A stretch of 36,582 nucleotides of DNA from Pseudomonadota bacterium. GTDB lineage: Bacteria; Pseudomonadota; Gammaproteobacteria; Steroidobacterales; Steroidobacteraceae. Below are positions 25,510-33,926 of this stretch, one piece after another (the stretch's first letter is position 1; each line of letters opens with the position of its first letter). The notes under the pieces are model-generated. The model searched no databases, was not told where the DNA came from, and was given only the letters and a program-made list of their open reading frames with translations. Position numbers and translations under genes: made by a program. The stretch is taken from contig JAEYXD010000153.1 in assembly GCA_023428645.1 (NCBI GenBank), forward strand, positions 1-36,582, read 5' to 3'.

Positions 25510-26910
25510 TCAGCGACCACCGTCCGCCTTGATTCCGCCTTTCGTGAGCTCGCGCGGATCGAGCAGCTGCCCGAGCTCCGCCGCGCTCAGCTGCGTTTGC
25601 TCGGCGGCGACCTCGCGCACGGAACGACCTTCCGCATACGCCTGTTTCGCAATCTTTGCCCCCGCCTCGTACCCGATGACGGGATTCAACGCCGTGATCA
25701 GGATCGGGTTGCGCTCCAGCGCCGCATTCACGCGCGACTCGTTCACCGTCAGACCCGCGATGGCGGAGTCCGCCAGCACGCGCGCCGCATTCGCGAGCAA
25801 CTCGACGCTTTGCGCAAGGTTGTACGCAATGACGGGCAGCATGACGTTGAGCTGAAAATTCCCCGACTGGCCCGCGATCGTGATCGTCGTGTCGTTGCCG
25901 ATCACCTGCGCCGCAACCATCGTGACGGCCTCGGGAATCACGGGATTCACCTTGCCCGGCATGATGCTGCTGCCGGGCTGCAAGGCAGGCAATGCGAGCT
26001 CGCCGAGCCCGGCGAGCGGCCCGCTGTTCATCCAGCGCAGGTCGTTCGCGATCTTCATCATCGACACCGCGACCGTCTTGAGCTGGCCGGACAGCTCGAC
26101 CGCCGCATCCTGCGAGGACAGCGATTCGAAGTAGTTCTGGCTCGGCCGCAGATCGAGCCCTGTCTTCGTCGACAAATACTTCGCCGCGCGCAAGGCAAAG
26201 CGCGGATGGGCATTGATGCCCGTTCCCACCGCCGTGCCGCCGAGCGCAAGCGACTGCAGGCGCGCGCGGCTCTCCATCACGCGCGCGCTGCCGTGATCGA
26301 TTTGCGCACGCCACCCGCTCATTTCCTGGCCGAACGTCACGGGCATCGCATCCATGAGATGCGTGCGTCCGGTCTTCACGATCTCGCCGACGTCGGAGAT
26401 GCGTCGCGCGATCACGGCGCTCAGGTACGCGAGCGCAGGCAGCAGATGCTGCTCGATGCCGAGCAGCGCGCTCACGTGAATCGCCGTAGGCACGACGTCG
26501 TTCGAGCTCTGGCTCATGTTGACGTGGTCGTTCGGGTGCACGGCGACGTTCGCGTATCGAGAGGCGATCCTCGCGATCACCTCGTTTGCGTTCATGTTGC
26601 TGCTCGTGCCCGAGCCGGTCTGGAACACATCGACAGGGAACTGGCTGTCGTGACGGCCGTCGGCAACCTCGAGCGAGGCCTTTTGAATTGCGGCGGCGCG
26701 TTTGGCGTCCAGGAGCTGCAATTCGTGATTCGCGGTCGCGGCCGCCCATTTGATGAGCCCCAGCGCACGGATGAAATCCCGCGGCATGCGCAGGGAGCTC
26801 AGCGGGAAATTCTCGACCGCGCGCTGCGTTTGCGGGCCCCATAGCGCATCGGCGGGCACCGTAAGCTCCCCAAGACTATCGCGCTCGATCCGATGGCTTT
26901 CATCCGTCAC
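25510..26910 (-). CDS. fumC: Fumarate hydratase class II
   Basis: This 466-residue oxygen-stable fumarase interconverts fumarate and malate in the TCA cycle. The superfamily signature GSSIMPGKVNP is at 313-323, and the catalytic His region TGRTHLMDA is around 181-189. TGSGTSSNMN and NMSQSSNDVVPT are also intact. I chose the GTG at 26910 (MTDESHRIERD) because CGGAG precedes it by 8 nt and the family begins there; the open frame to 27021 adds 37 unrelated residues. It heads the fumC-nudL-mazG operon and is divergent from purB, a member of the same superfamily. Confidence 0.96.
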   Translation of the reverse strand: MTDESHRIERDSLGELTVPADALWGPQTQRAVENFPLSSLRMPRDFIRALGLIKWAAATANHELQLLDAKRAAAIQKASLEVADGRHDSQFPVDVFQTGSGTSSNMNANEVIARIASRYANVAVHPNDHVNMSQSSNDVVPTAIHVSALLGIEQHLLPALAYLSAVIARRISDVGEIVKTGRTHLMDAMPVTFGQEMSGWRAQIDHGSARVMESRARLQSLALGGTAVGTGINAHPRFALRAAKYLSTKTGLDLRPSQNYFESLSSQDAAVELSGQLKTVAVSMMKIANDLRWMNSGPLAGLGELALPALQPGSSIMPGKVNPVIPEAVTMVAAQVIGNDTTITIAGQSGNFQLNVMLPVIAYNLAQSVELLANAARVLADSAIAGLTVNESRVNAALERNPILITALNPVIGYEAGAKIAKQAYAEGRSVREVAAEQTQLSAAELGQLLDPRELTKGGIKADGGR

Positions 26911-26927
26911 TGCGAAGACTCCGCTTG

Positions 26928-26949
26928 CGCACGCCGTTCGGGGCGTGCG
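26928..26949. promoter_or_regulatory. Perfect 8-bp dyad in the fumC-purB promoter region
   Basis: CGCACGCC (26928-26935) and GGCGTGCG (26942-26949) are perfect arms around a 6-nt loop. The dyad lies directly before TATGAT (26951-26956), a -10 candidate for purB, and 17 nt from the fumC GTG. A repressor or activator site for one or both genes is likely; the protein is unknown. Confidence 0.5.
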
Positions 26950-27042
26950 GTATGATTCTAGCCCGCATTTCTCCCGCCGCTTCAGCGAGAAGTGAGCTCG
27001 AGGCGGCCCGACCCCACTCAAGCCCAGGACTGCGACCGTTAC

Positions 27043-28407
27043 GTGACTAACACTCTCAACGCGATCTCACCGATCGATGGCCGTTATGCCGACAAATCCG
27101 CCGAGTTGCGCTCGCTCTTCAGCGAGCGCGGCCTGATCCGACAACGCGTCCGTGTCGAGGCGTTGTGGCTCAAGGCGCTCGCCGCCGAGGACGGCATCGT
27201 CGAATTGCGCGGCCTGCCGGCCGAAGCGCTGACCGTACTCGATGCCCTGGCGACCGGACTGACGGACGCCGATGCCGCCGAGGTCAAACGGATCGAACGC
27301 GAGACGAACCATGACGTGAAGGCGGTCGAGTACTTCGTCAAGGCGCGGCTCGACGCCGTCCCCGCATGGCGCTCGCGGCGCGAATTCGTCCATTTCGCGT
27401 GCACCTCCGAGGACATCAACAATCTGAGCTATGCGCTCATGCTCAAGGAGGCCCGCGACCAAGTGCTGCTCGTGCGGCTCGACTCGCTGATCGCGCGCCT
27501 GCGCACGATGGCGCATGCGAATGCGGCGGTGCCGATGATGTCGCGCACGCACGGTCAGCCCGCGACCCCGACGACGCTCGGCAAGGAAATCGCGAATTTC
27601 GTGTATCGGTTGCAACGGCAGCGGGCGCGCATCGCCGCGGTCGCGATCGAAGGCAAGATCAACGGCGCGGTCGGCAACTTCAATGCGCACCTCATCGCGT
27701 ATCCCAAGGTCGATTGGGCCGGCCTCGGCCAGCGCTTCGTCGAATCGCTCGGTCTGATCTGGAATCCCTACACGACGCAAATCGAGCCGCACGACTGGAC
27801 CGCCGAGTATTTCGACGCCCTGGCGCGCATCAATACGGTACTCATCGACCTGTGCCGCGACATGTGGGGTTACATCTCGATCGGCTATTTCAAGCAGCGC
27901 GTCGTCGCCGGCGAGGTGGGTTCCTCGACGATGCCGCACAAGGTCAATCCAATCGACTTCGAGAATGGCGAGGGCAATCTCGGCCTCGCGAACGCGATGC
28001 TGCGGTTCTTATCCGACAAACTGCCGGTGTCCCGCTGGCAGCGAGATCTGACGGACTCGACGGTGCTGCGCAACGTCGGCGTGGGCGCGGCGCATTCGCT
28101 GATCGCTTGGAAGTCCATCGAGCGCGGCCTGGATCGTGTCGACATCGATCGCGCGAAGCTCGCCGAGGATCTGGATGCGAACTGGGAGCTGCTGGCCGAA
28201 CCGATCCAGACGGTCATGCGGCGCTATGGCGTCGAAAACGCCTACGAGCAGCTGAAATCGCTGACACGCGGGCAGCGCGTCAACGCGACCTCGCTGCGGG
28301 CATTTGTCGACGGGCTGGCCATTCCCGACGCAGCGAAGGACGCCTTGTCGAAGCTCTCGCCGGCCACATACACGGGTCTCGCCGAGCGCCTCGCGCGGGA
28401 TGTGTGA
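27043..28407 (+). CDS. purB: Adenylosuccinate lyase
   Basis: This 454-residue enzyme acts twice in purine synthesis, releasing fumarate from SAICAR and from adenylosuccinate. The signature GSSTMPHKVNP (293-303) continues as IDFENGEGN, the E. coli-type PurB form. The catalytic His motif SRTHGQPATPT has H170, and TSEDINNL is present. I chose the GTG at 27043 because the protein then begins with NAISPIDGRYADK in family register. Another GTG at 26992 is possible. E. coli PurB has 456 residues. Downstream are nudJ and mnmA; the E. coli neighbour hflD is absent between them. Confidence 0.97.
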   Translation: MTNTLNAISPIDGRYADKSAELRSLFSERGLIRQRVRVEALWLKALAAEDGIVELRGLPAEALTVLDALATGLTDADAAEVKRIERETNHDVKAVEYFVKARLDAVPAWRSRREFVHFACTSEDINNLSYALMLKEARDQVLLVRLDSLIARLRTMAHANAAVPMMSRTHGQPATPTTLGKEIANFVYRLQRQRARIAAVAIEGKINGAVGNFNAHLIAYPKVDWAGLGQRFVESLGLIWNPYTTQIEPHDWTAEYFDALARINTVLIDLCRDMWGYISIGYFKQRVVAGEVGSSTMPHKVNPIDFENGEGNLGLANAMLRFLSDKLPVSRWQRDLTDSTVLRNVGVGAAHSLIAWKSIERGLDRVDIDRAKLAEDLDANWELLAEPIQTVMRRYGVENAYEQLKSLTRGQRVNATSLRAFVDGLAIPDAAKDALSKLSPATYTGLAERLARDV

Positions 28408-28410
28408 CGT

Positions 28411-28427
28411 GTTAGGCTTGCCCTAAC
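28411..28427. terminator. Small palindrome after purB
   Basis: GTTAGG and CCTAAC pair around CTTGC, 4 nt after the purB stop. It has no T-tract. It could be a weak terminator or an operator for nudJ, whose -10 box lies 22 nt downstream. Confidence 0.4.
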
Positions 28428-28449
28428 AATTCGACCGTAACACCCTGGA

Positions 28450-28455
28450 TACAAT
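28450..28455 (+). promoter_or_regulatory. -10 box of a possibly leaderless nudJ transcript
   Basis: TACAAT ends 5 nt before the nudJ ATG. A start 7 nt downstream of the -10 would fall at or next to the ATG. No Shine-Dalgarno sequence is seen (only AGAAA). The -35 is poor: TTCGAC is only 14 nt away. Confidence 0.4.
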
Positions 28456-28460
28456 AGAAA

Positions 28461-28952
28461 ATGTCCTTACGCCCCGACCTGACCGTCGCCGCCGTCATCG
28501 AACGCAATGGTCAGTTCCTGCTGGTCGAGGAGCGCATCGGACAGAGCATGGTGTTCAATCAGCCGGCGGGGCACGTCGAGCGCGGCGAGCACCTCGTCAC
28601 GGCGGTCGTGCGCGAAGCCCTCGAAGAAACGGCGTGGACGTTTCATCCGGAGCATCTCGTCGGCGTGTACTTCTGGGATGTGCCGGAGAAGCAAAAGAGC
28701 TTCATGCGCTTCACGTTCTCGGGGCACGTCTCCGAGCACGATTCGCGGCGGCGGCTCGATCGGGGCATCCAGCGGACCGTCTGGCTGACGCTGGAGCAGA
28801 TTCGAGCGCAGACCCCGCGCCTGCGCAGTCCGATGGTCTTGCGCTGTATCGAGGACTATCTCGGCGGCCGTCGCTATCCGTTGGACGTCGTGCGCGAGTT
28901 CGTGCAGGCGCCGCTCGCCGCGCCGCTGCGCGCCGTGGAGCCTCGCTCCTGA
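28461..28952 (+). CDS. nudJ: Nudix hydrolase NudJ-like
   Basis: This 163-residue Nudix hydrolase has its box at 37-58 (GHVERGEHLVTAVV, REALEETAW); the last Gly of the consensus EExG is Ala here, which I believe is usual in related NudJ proteins. E. coli NudJ hydrolyses nucleoside tri- and diphosphates and hydroxymethylpyrimidine pyrophosphate. It lies between purB and mnmA; in E. coli nudJ is also next to mnmA. The start at ATG 28461 has no ribosome site and may be leaderless. Confidence 0.9.
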   Translation: MSLRPDLTVAAVIERNGQFLLVEERIGQSMVFNQPAGHVERGEHLVTAVVREALEETAWTFHPEHLVGVYFWDVPEKQKSFMRFTFSGHVSEHDSRRRLDRGIQRTVWLTLEQIRAQTPRLRSPMVLRCIEDYLGGRRYPLDVVREFVQAPLAAPLRAVEPRS

Positions 28953-29007
28953 GTTCGTTTCCCGGCCGCACGGCCGCCCTGTCCCGCACTATCGCATCCT
29001 GCCTGCC

Positions 29008-30117
29008 ATGACTTCTCGTCCGCTCGTCATCGTCGGTATGTCCGGAGGCGTCGATTCCTCCGTCTCCGCCTGGCGCCTGCAGCAGGAAGGCTACGAGGTG
29101 CAGGGCTTGTTCATGAGCAACTGGGACGAGGACGAAGACGGCTACTGCACGGCCGCACAGGACTATCAGGACGCGCGCCGCGTGTGCGAGCAGCTCGGCA
29201 TCGAGCTGCACAAAGTCAGTTTCGCCGGCGAATACCGGGAACGCGTGTTCTCGTACTTCCTCGAGGAATACCGCGCGGGCCGCACACCGAATCCGGATGT
29301 GCTGTGTAATCGCGAGATCAAGTTCGGCGTGTGTTTCGAATACGCGCGGCGCCTCGGCGCGGAGTACGTCGCCACCGGCCATTACGCGCGCGTCGCCCAT
29401 GAGCCGACGGTGCGCCTTTTGAAAGGGCTCGATCCGCAGAAGGATCAGAGCTACTTCCTGCATGCGATGCCAGGACACGCGCTCGCCCGCACGCTGTTTC
29501 CGATCGGTGCCCTGCACAAGGACGAGGTGCGCCGGATCGCACGCGACCTGACGCTTCCGGTGTTCGACAAGAAAGACAGCACCGGCATCTGTTTCATCGG
29601 CGAGCGTCCATTCGCGGAATTTTTGTCGCGCTATCTGCCCGCGCAGCCCGGGCGTATCGAATCCAACGACGGCACGGTGCTCGGCGAGCATCGCGGGCTC
29701 ATGTATTACACGCTGGGGCAGCGTCAAGGCATTGGCATCGGCGGGCGTCAGGGCGCGAGCGAGGACCCGTGGTATGTCGCGCGCAAGGATCTGGCTCGCA
29801 ACGTCCTCGTCGTCGTACAGGGGCACGATCACCCCGCGCTGTTTGCAACCGAGATGCAGGTCGGTCAGTTGACATGGGTCGGCGGCGCAGCGCCCGACGC
29901 GCGCTTTCGGTGCAGTGCGAAGGTGCGCTACCGACAGGCCGATCAGGACTGCACGGTGACACTCGATGGGGCGCAGGACGCCGCAAGCGCAGCAACTGTC
30001 TCGGCCACCGTTCGTTTCGATCGGCCGCAGCGCGCGGTCACCCCCGGCCAGTACGCGGTCTTCTACCAAGGCGAGGAATGCCTGGGCGGCGGCGTCATCG
30101 AAAGTGCCTTCGCATAA
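29008..30117 (+). CDS. mnmA: tRNA-specific 2-thiouridylase MnmA
   Basis: This 369-residue enzyme places the sulfur of 2-thiouridine at wobble U34 of tRNA-Lys, -Glu and -Gln. The PP-loop GMSGGVDSS is at 10-18. The catalytic cysteines are C100 (PDVLCNREIKF) and C195 (DSTGICFIGER), the pair used for persulfide transfer. The C-terminal domain is present (QYAVFYQGEECLGGG). The length matches E. coli (368). It begins 55 nt after nudJ on the same strand and is probably co-transcribed with it. Confidence 0.97.
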   Translation: MTSRPLVIVGMSGGVDSSVSAWRLQQEGYEVQGLFMSNWDEDEDGYCTAAQDYQDARRVCEQLGIELHKVSFAGEYRERVFSYFLEEYRAGRTPNPDVLCNREIKFGVCFEYARRLGAEYVATGHYARVAHEPTVRLLKGLDPQKDQSYFLHAMPGHALARTLFPIGALHKDEVRRIARDLTLPVFDKKDSTGICFIGERPFAEFLSRYLPAQPGRIESNDGTVLGEHRGLMYYTLGQRQGIGIGGRQGASEDPWYVARKDLARNVLVVVQGHDHPALFATEMQVGQLTWVGGAAPDARFRCSAKVRYRQADQDCTVTLDGAQDAASAATVSATVRFDRPQRAVTPGQYAVFYQGEECLGGGVIESAFA

Positions 30118-30182
30118 CGCGTCGGCTGCGTTCGCCAACGCCGCTGTTCGCATCACGTTTTTCGCCGGGCGAAGCTTGCCGC

Positions 30183-30188
30183 TATAAT
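30183..30188 (+). promoter_or_regulatory. Consensus -10 box of acnA
   Basis: A perfect TATAAT lies 70 nt before the acnA ATG. The -35 region is T-rich but weak (TTTCGC or TTTTCG at 17-18 nt). Transcription from about 30195 would give a leader of about 64 nt. Confidence 0.6.
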
Positions 30189-30258
30189 CCGCGCGCTTTG
30201 AGACCGGGACCGCCCGTCCGTGGCACCGTTCCCGCCCTTTAATCCTCCCGGAGGACGC

Positions 30259-32952
30259 ATGAAAGATTCGTTCAAGGCGCGCACTACGCTCGCTTGCAGC
30301 AGCAATAATTTCGAAATTGCAAGTCTTGCTGCACTGAAAGACCGCAACGTCGCCCGCCTGCCCTATTCCCTGAAGATCCTGCTAGAGAACCTGCTGCGTT
30401 TCGAAGACGGCGTGAACGTCACGCGCGCGGACATCGAGGCGCTGCTGAACTGGGATCCGAAGGCCGCGCCCTCCTATGAGATCTCCTTCACGCCGAGCCG
30501 CGTGATCATGCAGGACTTCACCGGCGTGCCCGCGATCGTCGACCTCGCCGCGATGCGCGAGGCGATGACGAAGCTCGGCGGCAATCCCGACGAGATCAAT
30601 CCACTGTCGCCGGCGGAGCTCGTGATCGACCACTCCGTGCAGGTCGACACGTACGGCACGCGCGACTCGCTATTGAAGAACACGAAGATCGAGTTCAACC
30701 GCAACACCGAGCGCTATTCGTTCCTGCGCTGGGGCCAGACCGCGTTCCGCGACTTCAAGGTCGTGCCGCCGAACACTGGCATCGTGCACCAGGTCAACAT
30801 CGAGCATCTCGCGCGCGTCGTGTTCGACGTGGAGAAGGACGGCGTGCGCTGGGCTTACCCAGATACGCTCGTCGGCACCGATTCGCACACGACGATGGTC
30901 AATGGTCTCGGCGTGCTCGGCTGGGGCGTTGGCGGCATCGAAGCCGAAGCGGCGATGCTCGGCCAGCCCGTCACGATGCTGATTCCGCACGTCATCGGCT
31001 TCAAGCTCACGGGCAAGCTGCCCGCGGGTGCGACGGCGACCGACCTCGTGCTCACCGTCACCGAGATGCTGCGCAAGAAGGGCGTCGTCGATAAGTTCGT
31101 CGAGTTCTTCGGCGACGGCCTCGCGGGCCTGCCGCTCGCGGACCGCGCGACGATCGCGAACATGGCGCCGGAATTCGGCAGCACCTGCGGCATCTTCCCG
31201 ATCGACGAAGAGACGCTGAAGTACCTCGAGCTGACGGGCCGCACGGCCGAGCAGATCGCGCTCGTGAAGGCTTACGCGCAGCATCAAGGCATGTGGCGCG
31301 AGAACGGCGCTCCGCAGGCCGATTACACCGATGTGCTCGAGCTGGATCTCGGCACCGTGGAGCCGTCGCTCGCCGGCCCCAAGCGCCCGCAAGATCGCGT
31401 GCCGCTGCGCACCGCGAAGAACACGTACACCGCGACCGCGAAAGTCATGGCCGAGGAGCGTGCGAAAAAGAACCCGTCCGCGACCGGCGTCGGTACCGCC
31501 ACGGTCGACGGCACGTCGTTCGAGGTTCGCGACGGCGCGGTGCTGATCGCGGCGATCACGAGCTGCACGAATACGTCGAATCCTGCCGTGTTGATCGCGG
31601 CCGGCCTGGTGGCGCGCAACGCGCGTCAGCGCGGCTTGACGGCAAAGCCGTGGGTGAAGACCAGCCTGGCGCCCGGCTCGCGCGTCGTGACCGATTACCT
31701 CGCGAAGGCCGGCCTCACGCCGGATCTCGAAGCGGTCGGCTTCTACACCGTGGGTTACGGCTGCACGACCTGCATCGGCAACTCGGGTCCGCTGAAACCG
31801 GAAATCTCCGACGCCGTGAAGGCAGGCGATGTGATCGCGTGCTCCGTGCTCTCCGGCAATCGTAACTTCGAAGGCCGCGTGCATCCGGAGGTGAAGCAGA
31901 ACTATCTCGCCTCGCCGCCGCTCGTCGTCGCCTACGCGCTCGCCGGCACGCTGAATCTCGACCTGACGACCGAGCCGCTCGGCACCGGCAGCGACGGCCA
32001 GCCGGTCTATCTCAAGGACATCTGGCCGACGGCGGCCGAGGTGCAGGAATTCATCGGCAAGTCGGTCGACTCGACGATGTTCCGCAAGAGCTACTCGAGC
32101 GTGTTCGCGGGCGACGAGAACTGGAATGCGATCCAGGTGCCGGCCGGCAAGATCTACTCGTGGGACGAGAAGTCGACCTACGTGAAGAATCCGCCCTACT
32201 TCGTCGGCATGACGATGCAACCGGCGGCCGTCACCGACATTCGCAATGCGCGCGTGCTCGCGCTGCTCGGCGACTCCGTGACGACGGATCACATTTCGCC
32301 GGCCGGCGACATCTCGAAGACGAGCCCGGCCGCGAAGTACCTGGTATCGCTCGGCGTGCAGCCGGCCGATTTCAACTCGTACGGCGCGCGCCGCGGCAAT
32401 CACGAGGTGATGATGCGCGGCACGTTCGCGAACATCCGTTTGCGCAACCAACTCGCGCCGGGGACCGAAGGCGGCGTCACGGTGCACGTGCCGAGCGGCG
32501 AGCAGATGAGCATCTTCGACGCCGCCATGCGCTACAAGCAGGAAGGCACGCCGCTCATCATCATCGCCGGCAAGGAATACGGCACCGGCTCCTCGCGCGA
32601 CTGGGCAGCCAAGGGCACGATGCTGCTCGGTGCAAAGGCCGTGATCGCCGAGAGCTTCGAGCGCATTCACCGTTCCAACCTCATCGGCATGGGCGTCCTG
32701 CCGCTGATGTTCAAGGAAGGCCAGAACGCGCAATCGCTCGGCCTGACCGGCAAGGAGAGCTTCGAGATCATCGGGCTGAACGGCGGCGCCGCGAAGATGG
32801 TCACCGTCGTCGCGACGCCGGCATCGGGCGCGCCGATCAAGTTCGAAGTGCGCGTGCGTATCGATACGCCGAAGGAGCGCGAGTACTTCCAGCACGGCGG
32901 CATCCTGCATTACGTGCTGCGCCAGCTGGCGTCGTCCAGCAAAGCGGCCTGA
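30259..32952 (+). CDS. acnA: Aconitate hydratase, AcnA/IRP type
   Basis: This 897-residue 4Fe-4S enzyme isomerises citrate to isocitrate. The cluster cysteines C436 (AAITSCTNTSNP), C502 and C505 (GYGCTTCIGNSGPL) match E. coli AcnA C435, C501 and C504. The swivelling domain motif GKEYGTGSSRDWAAKG is intact. I chose the ATG at 30259 because it follows GGAGGA closely; the frame runs 13 codons further upstream without support. It supplies isocitrate that could go to the TCA cycle or to aceA. A strong terminator follows. AcnA-type proteins can bind mRNA when the cluster is lost, but that is family knowledge only. Confidence 0.98.
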   Translation: MKDSFKARTTLACSSNNFEIASLAALKDRNVARLPYSLKILLENLLRFEDGVNVTRADIEALLNWDPKAAPSYEISFTPSRVIMQDFTGVPAIVDLAAMREAMTKLGGNPDEINPLSPAELVIDHSVQVDTYGTRDSLLKNTKIEFNRNTERYSFLRWGQTAFRDFKVVPPNTGIVHQVNIEHLARVVFDVEKDGVRWAYPDTLVGTDSHTTMVNGLGVLGWGVGGIEAEAAMLGQPVTMLIPHVIGFKLTGKLPAGATATDLVLTVTEMLRKKGVVDKFVEFFGDGLAGLPLADRATIANMAPEFGSTCGIFPIDEETLKYLELTGRTAEQIALVKAYAQHQGMWRENGAPQADYTDVLELDLGTVEPSLAGPKRPQDRVPLRTAKNTYTATAKVMAEERAKKNPSATGVGTATVDGTSFEVRDGAVLIAAITSCTNTSNPAVLIAAGLVARNARQRGLTAKPWVKTSLAPGSRVVTDYLAKAGLTPDLEAVGFYTVGYGCTTCIGNSGPLKPEISDAVKAGDVIACSVLSGNRNFEGRVHPEVKQNYLASPPLVVAYALAGTLNLDLTTEPLGTGSDGQPVYLKDIWPTAAEVQEFIGKSVDSTMFRKSYSSVFAGDENWNAIQVPAGKIYSWDEKSTYVKNPPYFVGMTMQPAAVTDIRNARVLALLGDSVTTDHISPAGDISKTSPAAKYLVSLGVQPADFNSYGARRGNHEVMMRGTFANIRLRNQLAPGTEGGVTVHVPSGEQMSIFDAAMRYKQEGTPLIIIAGKEYGTGSSRDWAAKGTMLLGAKAVIAESFERIHRSNLIGMGVLPLMFKEGQNAQSLGLTGKESFEIIGLNGGAAKMVTVVATPASGAPIKFEVRVRIDTPKEREYFQHGGILHYVLRQLASSSKAA

Positions 32953-32972
32953 TCCGCGATGCAGATGATCGA

Positions 32973-33020
32973 GTGATCTTGCGATCACGACACGAAGGGG
33001 GAGCTCGGCTCCCCCTTTTT
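32973..33020 (+). terminator. Strong intrinsic terminator of acnA
   Basis: AAGGGGGAGC (32995-33004) and GCTCCCCCTT (33008-33017) form a perfect 10-bp stem with loop TCG, ending in a T-run. Just upstream is a second hairpin, GTGATC-TTGC-GATCAC (32973-32988). Confidence 0.93.
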
Positions 33021-33076
33021 GTTTTATCTTGCGCTTCCCGTCGAATCGCCGCTGCAGACAGCGAAGGAGCCTGGTC

Positions 33077-33850
33077 ATGACCCACATTCGCACCTCCGTC
33101 ACCGACGGCGTGCTGTACCTCACGCTCGATCGCCCCGAGAAAAAGAACGCGCTCACGAACGCGATGTACGCGGAGCTCGCCGCCGCGCTCGAGCGCGCCG
33201 AGACGGATGCCTCGATTCGCGCCGTGCTGCTCGATGCGGAAGGCGACGCGTTCACCGCCGGCAACGATCTCGGTGACTTCGCCGCCGTCGCCGCGGGCAC
33301 GCTCGCGCGTGAGGATATGAACTCCCAGAAATTCCTGAGCGCGCTCGCGCGCGCGCAGAAGCCGTGCGTAGTCGCGGTGCAAGGACTCGCGGTCGGCATC
33401 GGCACGACGATGCTGCTGCACTTCGATCTCGTCTACGTCGCCGAGGATGCGAAGCTGACGACGCCGTTCGTGAATCTCGCGCTCGTCCCCGAGGCGGCTT
33501 CGAGCTGGCTGCTGCCAGCCCGCATCGGTCATGCGCGTGCCTTTGCGATGTTCGCGTTGGGTGAGGCGGTCGACGGCAAGACGGCCGCGAGCATTGGCCT
33601 CGCGAATGCCGCGCTACCGAAGGATCAGGTGCGCGCCAAGGCGCTCGCGAGCGCCAAGGCACTCGCGACCCGGCCGCTCGGCGCATTGCAGGCCACGAAG
33701 CGCCTCATGCGCGATGCGCAGGCGATTCAGACCCGGATGAGTCAGGAAAGCGAGATCTTCGGCGCGCGGCTCAAGACGGCCGAGGCGGCCGAGGCGCTGC
33801 GCGCCTTCGCGGAGCGTCGCCCCCCGGATTTCTCGAAGCTGCAGGGCTGA
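33077..33850 (+). CDS. Enoyl-CoA hydratase/isomerase family protein, isomerase-like
   Basis: This 257-residue crotonase-fold protein starts at the ATG at 33077 after GGAG. The CoA-binding and oxyanion loops read FTAGNDLGDF (59-68) and GLAVGIGTT (103-111). One acidic catalytic residue, E139 in LVPEAASS, is present. The position matching Glu144 of mitochondrial enoyl-CoA hydratase, in the GIGTT turn, is not acidic. A single catalytic Glu is the pattern of delta3-delta2 enoyl-CoA isomerases (ECI), needed for unsaturated fatty acid oxidation. It is downstream of the acnA terminator and stands alone. Confidence 0.83.
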   Translation: MTHIRTSVTDGVLYLTLDRPEKKNALTNAMYAELAAALERAETDASIRAVLLDAEGDAFTAGNDLGDFAAVAAGTLAREDMNSQKFLSALARAQKPCVVAVQGLAVGIGTTMLLHFDLVYVAEDAKLTTPFVNLALVPEAASSWLLPARIGHARAFAMFALGEAVDGKTAASIGLANAALPKDQVRAKALASAKALATRPLGALQATKRLMRDAQAIQTRMSQESEIFGARLKTAEAAEALRAFAERRPPDFSKLQG

Positions 33851-33881
33851 GGCACGGATTCGTTCGCGCTGCGACGATGCG

Positions 33882-33906
33882 GCGAGCCGGCGCTTGCCGG
33901 GCTCGC
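33882..33906. terminator. Hairpin between convergent genes
   Basis: GCGAGCCGGC, loop GCTT, GCC and GGCTCGC form a 10-bp stem with one bulged G. It lies midway in the 76-nt gap between the isomerase-like gene and the convergent hydrolase, so a bidirectional terminator is likely. It has no T-tract. Confidence 0.5.
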
Positions 33907-33926
33907 ACGCAGCGCGGCCGAAACCG

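Noticed and set aside
30670..33405. A 911-codon open frame antisense to acnA
   Set aside because: It mirrors the third-position GC bias of acnA, has Arg- and His-rich composition, no recognisable domain, and lies over a certain gene.
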